The notes beneath the pieces were generated by a model, which did not search any database, had not been told where the DNA came from, and saw nothing but the letters and a program-made list of their open reading frames with translations. A program made the translations under genes and the position numbers. Positions 18,240 to 25,368 of a stretch of DNA of 64,000 nt are shown here, piece after piece (position 1 is the first letter of the stretch; each line of letters opens with the position of its first letter). The stretch covers positions 7,150-71,149 of the forward strand of contig CAZJQS010000023.1 of the NCBI GenBank assembly GCA_964548175.1. The letters run 5' to 3'. Source of the DNA: JANQPA01 sp964548175 (GTDB lineage Bacteria > Bacteroidota > Bacteroidia > Chitinophagales > Saprospiraceae).

Positions 18240-20849
18240 ATGATGAAAGCTATTCCTTTATGGTTCTGCCTGATGGCCTGCAACTGCTACCTCAGTGCTC
18301 AGTTTGTCGAAAACTTTAATGACGGCGATTTTACCAGTAATCCAGCTTGGACCGGTAACACCGATCAGTTTATCGTTACTGAAGGCGTTCTCCAACTCAA
18401 TAACCCGGGCGCATCCGGTGTAACCACTTCTTTCCTTTCCACCGAAGCCGCTACTTCTCTGGACGAGGGCACTACCTGGCGTTTTTTCACAAGATTGGAT
18501 TTTGCCCCTTCCTCTACCAATCAGCTCAGGATCTACCTGGCAGCTAACCGGCCGGAACTGGAGCTGTCCACCCAGGCTTATTTTCTCGAAATCGGCCAGA
18601 GCGGTAATGAGGACGCCATCAAATTATATGTCCAAAACCAAGAGGTCGTTCAACTCCTCGGGCAGGGTGCTCCCGGAACAGTAGCAGCAGAACCTGTTCT
18701 GGCTGGTATCGAAGTATTCCGGTCCACTTCAGGAGAATGGACCATCTCAGCCGATTATTCAGGGGGGAACAATTATGCCGAAGAATTTTCCGTAGTGGAT
18801 ACTACTTTTTCCATACTGAACTACTTCGGCTTCCTGTGCCGTTACAGCTCTACTCGCTCTGAATCGTTCTTTTTTGACGACATCGAGATCGATCCGCTAT
18901 TTGTAGACAGGATTCCCCCGGAGGTCATTTCCGCCACAGCCCTCTCTTCACGAAGAATATCCCTTGCTTTCAATGAGGTTTTAGATTCTGCTTCCGCTGC
19001 GCGCACCGGGAATTACACACTCGACCAGGGCATCGGCCAACCGGCCGGGGTTTCATTTGATTCCCGAAACCCTACTCAGGTAGAATTAAATCTTGATGAA
19101 GACCTGGTGTCCGCTCAACTTTACACCATAACCATTTCAGGAGTCCGGGACGTGAATCAGAATCCTGTCGACAACCAAACGATTGACGTCATTTTTTACA
19201 ATATACAAGAGGCCGCTCCCGGTGACCTCATCGTTACTGAATTCATGACCGATCCCACTCCATCCAGAGGATTACCGGAGGAAGAATACATCGAATTGTA
19301 CAATCGCAGTGATAAGGTCCTTCAACTGGAGGGACTGTTGATCAATTCAGGTGCGACGCCCAGGCCTCTGCCTGAGTATTTACTGCTACCTGGCGCCTTT
19401 GTAACCGTTTGCGATGAAGACGTATTGCCCGAATTTCAAGTATTCGGCCCAGCCATTGCGGTCAGAACATTCCCCAGCCTGTCCAATGACGATGACGAAA
19501 TAACCATTCTCGATGGCCGGGAAGAAGTCCTTTTCTCGATTTTCTATCAGGACGAATGGTATGATGCAGACTCTTTGTCCGTAGGCGGTTATTCCCTGGA
19601 GCTGATCGACCCGAACGGTCCGGTCGACTGTCCGGGCAACTGGGCGGGATCAAGGGCTGAAAAGGGAGGGACTCCCGGGCAGCCCAATAGCGTTGCAAAT
19701 CTCCTTCCGGAAAATATAGCCCCCCGGCTCAGTAATATTGTCATTGAAAGCGAGTTTGAGCTTCGTCTGACTTTTAATGAGCGTATGGATGAGGGGACAA
19801 CCCTGGACGTCAATGCTTATGCCGTCAATCCTGCCGTTGGGATCTCGGAAGTAATGCCCGGAGTCGGCAATGAAGTCATCCTGATTTTAGCTGCAAGTTT
19901 GGTACAGGGGCAGAGCTATACGCTCACACTGGCTACCACCATTTCAGACTGCACCGGCAACACCCTGCCGGCGCCCCTGGAGATAGCGGTCGGTCTGCCT
20001 GAAGCCGCCACGCCCGGCGATCTGCTGCTGAGTGAAGTCCTGTTCCATCCGCAGGCAGGAGGAAATGATTTTGTGGAAATTTACAATGCATCTGCGAAGG
20101 TCATCAATCTGAATGGATTCTTCATTGCCAATACCGATAAAGATAGCGGTGACACCCTCGCTATGGTAGAGAGTAATTACCTCATTTTTCCTGGCGAATA
20201 CCTGGCGCTGACGGAAAACAGGGAGGATATTTTAATGAAATATTCCGTTGCGGCGCCTTCCCGCCTGCTGCTGAATGATCTGCCTACGCTGGAAGCCCGG
20301 TCTGGGAATGTCACCTTGCGAAATGCTGAAGGTATTGTCCTGGATGCTTTTGATTATGACGAGGATCTTCATTTCTCTTTACTCGACAATGAGCGGGGCG
20401 TTTCACTGGAAAGGCTGCGATTTGACCAGCCTACTCAAAGCCGGGGCAACTGGCACAGCGCCGCTGCTTCTGTTGGTTTTGCCACCCCCACGGCTCCAAA
20501 TAGCCAGATGACGCCTCCCGGTGCGCCTGGTCAGGAACTGGTCAATATTGAAAACCCGCGATTCTCACCCGATAATGATGGTTTCGAGGATGTCTTGCTG
20601 ATCCAGGTCAATCCGGAACGTCCCGGCTACGTGGCTAATATTAAGATCTTTGATGCACAAGGACGGTTAATAAAAGACCTGATTCGCAATACTTTGCTTG
20701 GCAACACAGAACTGTTCAAGTGGGATGGGCTCACCAACGAAAACAGCAAGGCCAGAATAGGGCCGTATGTGCTATGGATAGAACTATTTGAGCCGGAAGG
20801 GGAAGTTATTCGGGAAAAAAAGACCATCGTGGTAGCAGGAAAGTTATAG
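18240..20849 (+). CDS. secreted multidomain protein with two lamin-tail domains
   Basis: This encodes 869 residues with a signal peptide (1-20, ending YLSAQ). In order: a concanavalin-like jelly-roll (about 22-215), a bacterial Ig-like/CopC-type domain (about 225-325), a lamin tail domain (about 328-480, PGDLIVTEFMTDPTP and EYIELYNRS), a second Ig-like domain (about 488-585), a second lamin tail domain (about 590-735, PGDLLLSEVLFHP and DFVEIYNAS), and a C-terminal module that starts FSPDNDGFEDVLLIQV and contains KIFDAQGRLIKDL and FKWDG. The last part resembles FlgD-like or type IX sorting modules. It is probably a cell-surface or secreted scaffold. dgkA begins 2 bp after its stop. Confidence 0.85.
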   Translation: MMKAIPLWFCLMACNCYLSAQFVENFNDGDFTSNPAWTGNTDQFIVTEGVLQLNNPGASGVTTSFLSTEAATSLDEGTTWRFFTRLDFAPSSTNQLRIYLAANRPELELSTQAYFLEIGQSGNEDAIKLYVQNQEVVQLLGQGAPGTVAAEPVLAGIEVFRSTSGEWTISADYSGGNNYAEEFSVVDTTFSILNYFGFLCRYSSTRSESFFFDDIEIDPLFVDRIPPEVISATALSSRRISLAFNEVLDSASAARTGNYTLDQGIGQPAGVSFDSRNPTQVELNLDEDLVSAQLYTITISGVRDVNQNPVDNQTIDVIFYNIQEAAPGDLIVTEFMTDPTPSRGLPEEEYIELYNRSDKVLQLEGLLINSGATPRPLPEYLLLPGAFVTVCDEDVLPEFQVFGPAIAVRTFPSLSNDDDEITILDGREEVLFSIFYQDEWYDADSLSVGGYSLELIDPNGPVDCPGNWAGSRAEKGGTPGQPNSVANLLPENIAPRLSNIVIESEFELRLTFNERMDEGTTLDVNAYAVNPAVGISEVMPGVGNEVILILAASLVQGQSYTLTLATTISDCTGNTLPAPLEIAVGLPEAATPGDLLLSEVLFHPQAGGNDFVEIYNASAKVINLNGFFIANTDKDSGDTLAMVESNYLIFPGEYLALTENREDILMKYSVAAPSRLLLNDLPTLEARSGNVTLRNAEGIVLDAFDYDEDLHFSLLDNERGVSLERLRFDQPTQSRGNWHSAAASVGFATPTAPNSQMTPPGAPGQELVNIENPRFSPDNDGFEDVLLIQVNPERPGYVANIKIFDAQGRLIKDLIRNTLLGNTELFKWDGLTNENSKARIGPYVLWIELFEPEGEVIREKKTIVVAGKL

Positions 20850-20851
20850 TT

Positions 20852-21208
20852 ATGAAAAAAATACACCGTCGCCTTTTGAGCTTTAAATATGCAGGGCAGG
20901 GGATCCGGACGTTGTTTTCCACTCAACCCAATGCACGCATACACCTGATCATAATGATCCTCGTCATAGCCGCCGGCATCCGGCTGAACATATCCCGGAT
21001 GGAATGGCTGGCGCTGGTGTTGACTTTTGGACTGGTGCTGGCGGCAGAAGGTTTCAATACGGCCCTGGAATACCTGACAGACCTGGTTTCTCCTGATCAT
21101 CATCCGCTGGCGGGAAAGACCAAAGATGTAGCTGCCGGAGCCGTACTGATCGCGGCTATCACTGCTGTGTCGGTAGGGCTGCTGATCTTCTGGCCGAAGA
21201 TTTTTTAA
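20852..21208 (+). CDS. dgkA: diacylglycerol/undecaprenol kinase
   Basis: This encodes a 118-residue integral membrane kinase of the DgkA family with three helices. The family signature AAEGFNTALEYLTDLVSP, followed by KTKDVAAGAVL, holds the catalytic Glu and metal-binding residues. It phosphorylates diacylglycerol, or undecaprenol as in Gram-positive homologues. Its start is 2 bp after the stop of the lamin-tail gene, so they are probably co-transcribed, although no functional link is obvious. Confidence 0.93.
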   Translation: MKKIHRRLLSFKYAGQGIRTLFSTQPNARIHLIIMILVIAAGIRLNISRMEWLALVLTFGLVLAAEGFNTALEYLTDLVSPDHHPLAGKTKDVAAGAVLIAAITAVSVGLLIFWPKIF

Positions 21209-21226
21209 CCCCCTGACCATGATCCT

Positions 21227-22612
21227 TTATTTTATTGCCTCTTCTACCGCTTTTGAGAGGACGTTCTCTTCAGGCTCCTGATCAGAAACCTTTTTATCCG
21301 GCTTAGGCAGCGTCAGATAGAGGATCAGAAAGCCGGTGACCCCTGAGAAAGTAGATCCGGCCAGGATGCCGATTTTGGCTGGATTCAGCATACCCATATT
21401 GCCTGAAAAGGCCAGGTTGGAAATGAACAAAGCCATGGTAAAGCCAATCCCTCCCAGGAAGCCGAGCCCTGTCAGATGGATCCATCGGGTCCGGTCGGGC
21501 AAGGTGGACATTTTCATCCAAACCGCCAACCGGCTAAACAGAACGATGCCGATCACTTTCCCCAAAAACAGCCCTGCAGCAATGCTCATGGACAGGGGGG
21601 TAATGATCTCGCTCTCTCCCTCGCCCAGGATCACGCCGGCATTGGCCAGAGCGAACAAAGGCATGATGCCCAAAGCCACATAAGGATGGAGGTTGTGTTC
21701 CAGTTTTTGTAAAGGCGGTTGGACCATGTCGATATAATCTTCCATTTCCATAATGGCCCTGAGTTGGTTTTTGGCTAGAAATTGCTTGACGGAATGAATC
21801 TTATAGTCCATAAATTCAGACACGGCGGAGCGCGTTTCGGCTGCAAAAGTACGCATGCGGATGCGGTTATTGGTAGGAATGATCAACGCTACTGAAATAC
21901 CTGCCACCGTAGGGTGCACTCCCGACTGTAAAACCAGGTACCAAATAACAGTGCCGAAAAGAAAATATACAAAGGCATTACGCATGTTAAACTGCTTGAG
22001 CACCACCAGCAACCCCAGTACTCCCGCCGCCAGGTAGAGCATGTTCCAGGATATGTCTGCAGAATAGAAGATAGCGATCACCAGTACAGCGCCAATGTCG
22101 TCTATTATGGCAAAAGCCGTCAGAAAAACTTTCATACTGTTGGGCACTCTTTTACCCAGCAACATCAATATACCCAATGAAAAGGCAATGTCGGTAGCCA
22201 TTGGAATACCCCAGCCTTCCACCCCGGATCCTCCCTGAATGAACAATAAAAACAAGCCGGCCGGTACGATCATTCCGCCGAGAGCAGCAAAAAAAGGAAG
22301 CGTTGCCTGCTTCAGATCGGACAACTCTCCTACCATTACTTCGCGTTTGATCTCAAGCCCGACATAAAAAAAGAACATGGCCATCAGCCCATCGTTGATC
22401 CATATGTGCAGGGGTTTATCGATCATAAAATCTCCAAAGCCTATAGACAAATGCGTATGCCAGATCGCATCATAAATATCCCCATAACCCGAATTAGCCC
22501 AAAACAACGCAATAAGCGCGAAGATGATCAACAGCAGACCGCTTAACGCTTCTGTATTGGTGAAGCGGGAAAAAGGAGTTGACAAACTGTCAATTAACTT
22601 GTCTGGAATCAT
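21227..22612 (-). CDS. nhaA: Na+/H+ antiporter NhaA
   Basis: This encodes 461 residues with about 12 membrane helices. The ion-binding residues are present: Asp141 in MATDIAFSLGIL and Asp171-Asp172 in AIIDDIGAVLVIA. It exchanges external protons for internal sodium. It is longer than the E. coli protein because of a hydrophilic insert at about residues 247-308 (ETRSAVSEFMDYKIHSVKQF), a feature shared by many marine NhaA proteins. The start is 2 bp from the stop of the upstream FNT gene, so the two form an operon for ion and acid homeostasis. Confidence 0.96.
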   Translation of the reverse strand: MIPDKLIDSLSTPFSRFTNTEALSGLLLIIFALIALFWANSGYGDIYDAIWHTHLSIGFGDFMIDKPLHIWINDGLMAMFFFYVGLEIKREVMVGELSDLKQATLPFFAALGGMIVPAGLFLLFIQGGSGVEGWGIPMATDIAFSLGILMLLGKRVPNSMKVFLTAFAIIDDIGAVLVIAIFYSADISWNMLYLAAGVLGLLVVLKQFNMRNAFVYFLFGTVIWYLVLQSGVHPTVAGISVALIIPTNNRIRMRTFAAETRSAVSEFMDYKIHSVKQFLAKNQLRAIMEMEDYIDMVQPPLQKLEHNLHPYVALGIMPLFALANAGVILGEGESEIITPLSMSIAAGLFLGKVIGIVLFSRLAVWMKMSTLPDRTRWIHLTGLGFLGGIGFTMALFISNLAFSGNMGMLNPAKIGILAGSTFSGVTGFLILYLTLPKPDKKVSDQEPEENVLSKAVEEAIK

Positions 22613-22614
22613 AT

Positions 22615-23442
22615 TTAGTCTTGTATCATTTTAAATTTTAGAATAGACACGAAAAAAGCGCCGCCGACAATGTTCCCAAGCGTCGCCCATCCTTGAGTGA
22701 CCAGGTACTCTGACAGGCCGATCTTATCCGAGACCATCCAGCCTGCTAAGAGTTCAGTAGACCCCACAATACAGTGGTGCAAAGAACCTAAACCGATCAC
22801 TGATGTGATCAGCACTACAATAAAAATACGGCTAATGGTCTCTTGTGAAGACGTCACCAGCCATGACAGCAAGCCCATCAGCCAGCCGGCCAGAATGGCG
22901 CTGCCCATGATCAACATACCATCAACTTCAATGATGTGCAAGGCAATTTCTTCAAAACTCTTAACAGAGATAATGTTCAGCTGAGGCCCCAGCCAACTCA
23001 ACATTGCCGCGATCAATAAACCGCCGATGATATTGCCGGTGTAAATAATCCCCCAAACGACCGCCATATTCCTCACGGATTCGCGGCCGCCCAACACCGG
23101 CAGCACCGCAAGCGTCGTGTGCTCGGTAAAAAGAGTGGATCTCCCTAACACCACGAAAATGAATCCCAACGGATAGGCCGCAGCCATGATCAACTGCATG
23201 ACCTGCTCCGAAGTACTCCCATTGAACAGGGTATACAAAACCCCCATAACCAAAAGGCTAAAACCAAGATCAAGCCCTGCAATAACTGAAGAAAGGAACA
23301 AACTCTGTTTGCTCCTTCTGTATTCCGTCAGACTCTCATCCATCTGTTCCTCTATGATCTGCTCGGGGTCTTTCGGGCGGTTGCTGACATCCTCCACTTT
23401 CCGGGGATAGTCTTTTATCCGTTTCTTTCGGATCTTACTCAT
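22615..23442 (-). CDS. formate/nitrite transporter (FNT) family channel
   Basis: This encodes 275 residues from the ATG at 23442. An in-frame ATG at 23466 and a TTG at 23469 also exist but fall inside a palindrome. A basic N-terminal tail (MSKIRKKRIKDYPRKVED) precedes six helices with FNT features: GRSTLFTEHTTLAVLP and GLGSLHHCIVGSTE with the central His. FNT pentamers conduct small monovalent anions (formate, nitrite, hydrosulfide, lactate). This YfdC-like branch has an undefined substrate. It is co-transcribed with nhaA. Confidence 0.85.
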   Translation of the reverse strand: MSKIRKKRIKDYPRKVEDVSNRPKDPEQIIEEQMDESLTEYRRSKQSLFLSSVIAGLDLGFSLLVMGVLYTLFNGSTSEQVMQLIMAAAYPLGFIFVVLGRSTLFTEHTTLAVLPVLGGRESVRNMAVVWGIIYTGNIIGGLLIAAMLSWLGPQLNIISVKSFEEIALHIIEVDGMLIMGSAILAGWLMGLLSWLVTSSQETISRIFIVVLITSVIGLGSLHHCIVGSTELLAGWMVSDKIGLSEYLVTQGWATLGNIVGGAFFVSILKFKMIQD

Positions 23443-23444
23443 CG

Positions 23445-23477
23445 CATCTTTTTTATGTTGTAACATCAAAAAAGATG
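23445..23477 (-). promoter_or_regulatory. inverted repeat directly upstream of the FNT-nhaA operon
   Basis: Arms of 15-16 bp (23445-23459 and 23462-23477) with a one-base bulge and a GT loop, beginning 3 bp before the ATG at 23442. It could be an operator or an mRNA hairpin next to the start. It also argues against the longer start at 23466. Confidence 0.4.
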
Positions 23478-23675
23478 ACCCATGTTCGTTTTTTGCTGAT
23501 GAAGTTGTTAAAAGTTATTCTTAAGGATTGCAAAATGACCTTTTTAGATATTATGATCCTCTAACGAAAGGTAGGATGCTTTCCCCTGGAAAAGCATGGT
23601 GTTATAACAAAATCAGTTAAAAAGAGAAACTGATTTTTGGAATGACCTAATATTAAAATAAGTGCTTATACAATA

Positions 23676-23767
23676 ATATTTAAAGATAATTTGCCGCCCC
23701 TTGGGCGGCAAATTATCTTTAAATATAGGTTTTGTTGGCGCCCTGGGCGCCAACAAAACCTATATTT
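23676..23767. repeat. two adjacent long perfect hairpins between glk and the FNT gene
   Basis: Hairpin A has 24-bp perfect arms (23676-23699 and 23703-23726) and a CTT loop. Hairpin B has 23-base arms (23721-23743 and 23745-23767). They share the six bases 23721-23726, so full-length A and B exclude each other. They lie 23 bp after the glk stop and probably end its transcript, but they are far longer than a normal terminator. The rest of 23478-23675 holds nothing I can name. Confidence 0.8.
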
Positions 23768-23789
23768 GGAATGGTTTGCTTACTTATCC

Positions 23790-24821
23790 TTAATCAAACC
23801 CTATCCCATAAAAAGCTGCTCCCAGCAAAGCCGTTTTTGAGTTTAAAATAATATGAATGGGTATTTCCTTTATTAAAGATTGCAGCCGGCCTACAGGAAA
23901 GAAGTGTTCGAGAAAGACGTTCTTCAGCTCTTCATTCCAGATTTTCGGTATGATGCCGCCACCGATAAACAGTCCGCCAGTGGATTTGATCTTAAGGGCC
24001 AGATTAGCAGCTTCAATGGCCAGGAACCGCACAAACTGCTCCAGCGTTTCGACACAAATGCCGCAGTTGTCCTTTACCCCTTTGCTGATCTCCGCCGCCG
24101 GATCCCCCTCATTGACGTTTTTCTCCAGCCAGAAGGGCGTCTCGCGTTTCTTGACGTCCCGCAGAAACCGATAGATGGTGTGGATACCGGGGCCGGAAAG
24201 GACCCGCTCCCAACTGACATGATCGTGTTTAGACTGAAGATATTGCAAGATCTCTACATCCATCGGGCTCCGAGGGCCAAAATCACAATGCCCCCCTTCC
24301 GTAGCAAAAGGATGCAACGCTGCTCCATCCCAATACAAACCAGCTTCACCGAGGCCTGTACCCGGAGAAATGATGGCCGCGTTTCCAACAGGCCGTTCAT
24401 TTCCATCATAAATAGTCAGCACATCGTCCTGATTGAGCGCGCTTAAGCCGAAAGCATTGGCTTCCAGATCGTTGATCAGGCTGACGTTGGGAATCCCCAG
24501 TTTCTTGCTGAGGGCTTTGCAGTCCAGTTTCCAGTTCAGATTAGTAGCCTGGGCCTTCCCCTGATGAATAGGCCCCGCAAAGGCAATACACATGCGATCG
24601 GGCAACGTCACCTCATCGGCAAAATCCAGAACAATGTCCTGAAAGTTTTCCCAGTCCCTGGACGCATATTTATAGTCTCTTTCAATCTCACAATGGCCAT
24701 TTTTAATGTGGCAGAGCGCCAGATGGGTTTTGGTCCCACCTACATCGGCCGCCAGCACTTTATGGTCTTCAAATAATCTTTCTTTGTGCGGAAAAGCTAT
24801 CGGAATGAATAGTTTTTGCAT
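23790..24821 (-). CDS. glk: glucokinase
   Basis: This encodes a 343-residue ATP-dependent glucokinase of the Glk (proteobacterial) family rather than ROK. Motifs in order: the phosphate-binding loop AADVGGTKTHLALC near residue 25, LINDLEANAFG with the catalytic Asp, ISPGTGLGEAG, and EGGHCDFGPRS for sugar contact. It phosphorylates glucose to glucose 6-phosphate and, with the phosphohexomutase at 29.6 kb, links sugar entry to glycolysis and glycogen. It is a single gene followed by the double hairpin. Confidence 0.92.
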   Translation of the reverse strand: MQKLFIPIAFPHKERLFEDHKVLAADVGGTKTHLALCHIKNGHCEIERDYKYASRDWENFQDIVLDFADEVTLPDRMCIAFAGPIHQGKAQATNLNWKLDCKALSKKLGIPNVSLINDLEANAFGLSALNQDDVLTIYDGNERPVGNAAIISPGTGLGEAGLYWDGAALHPFATEGGHCDFGPRSPMDVEILQYLQSKHDHVSWERVLSGPGIHTIYRFLRDVKKRETPFWLEKNVNEGDPAAEISKGVKDNCGICVETLEQFVRFLAIEAANLALKIKSTGGLFIGGGIIPKIWNEELKNVFLEHFFPVGRLQSLIKEIPIHIILNSKTALLGAAFYGIGFD

Positions 24822-24840
24822 AACCTGAATTTTATGGAAG

Positions 24841-24869
24841 GAAAGATAGAAAATTCAGTTGACTTCAAA
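24841..24869 (-). promoter_or_regulatory. candidate glk promoter
   Basis: TTTG (24869 to 24866), 17 bp, TATCTTTC (24848 to 24841). One mismatch to TANNTTTG. The implied leader is about 16 nt. Confidence 0.4.
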
Positions 24870-24890
24870 AGAATGTAAAAGGCAAAACCG

Positions 24891-25243
24891 CTAACAACAT
24901 TTGGCTCCTCCGGAGCCGCTACCTTTGAAGGATCAAGACTAGAATTCGAGATCAAAATACATTGGATGTAATAAATTAACTTGAGTTCGGAGACTTTCTT
25001 TTTGATAATCAGCCTACTAGCCCCGCTAGGGGTTGAATGTTGGTAGAAAAAAGGGGTAACAACAAAAACCCGTAGGCCGTAGGTACGGAATATATGACGT
25101 ATCTACAGCGCGCTATCCTTTAATTTCAATTTTTTTCTAACAACATTTGGCTCCTCCGGAGCCACTACCTTTGGAGGATCAAGACTCGAATTCAAGATCG
25201 GAATTCATTGAATGTAATAAATTAACGTGAGGTCGGAGATTTT
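24891..25243. repeat. duplicated interspersed repeat in the glk-SusC gap
   Basis: A unit of about 106 bp starting CTAACAACATTTGGCTCC occurs at 24891-24996 and again at 25137-25243 with few differences. Each begins with the hairpin GGCTCC-TCC-GGAGCC. Between them lie further short hairpins: CCCC-GCTA-GGGG (25021-25032) and CCGTA...TACGG (25070-25088). No open frame spans it. It resembles the non-coding interspersed repeats of many Bacteroidota. Nothing else is seen in 24822-25368. Confidence 0.75.
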
Positions 25244-25368
25244 CCAAAGATGGAAAAACCCATGTTTTATCAGGCAGCACCACCTTAATTCGATAACCCT
25301 GGGGCGTTTGCATGGGCTCAAAAAAAATCCGATATTACAGACTACAGAACACTTCCAATTAAAACAAG

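Noticed and set aside
24891..25243. CRISPR or insertion sequence
   Set aside because: Only two copies of a 106-bp unit, no regular spacers, no transposase frame and no terminal inverted repeats.
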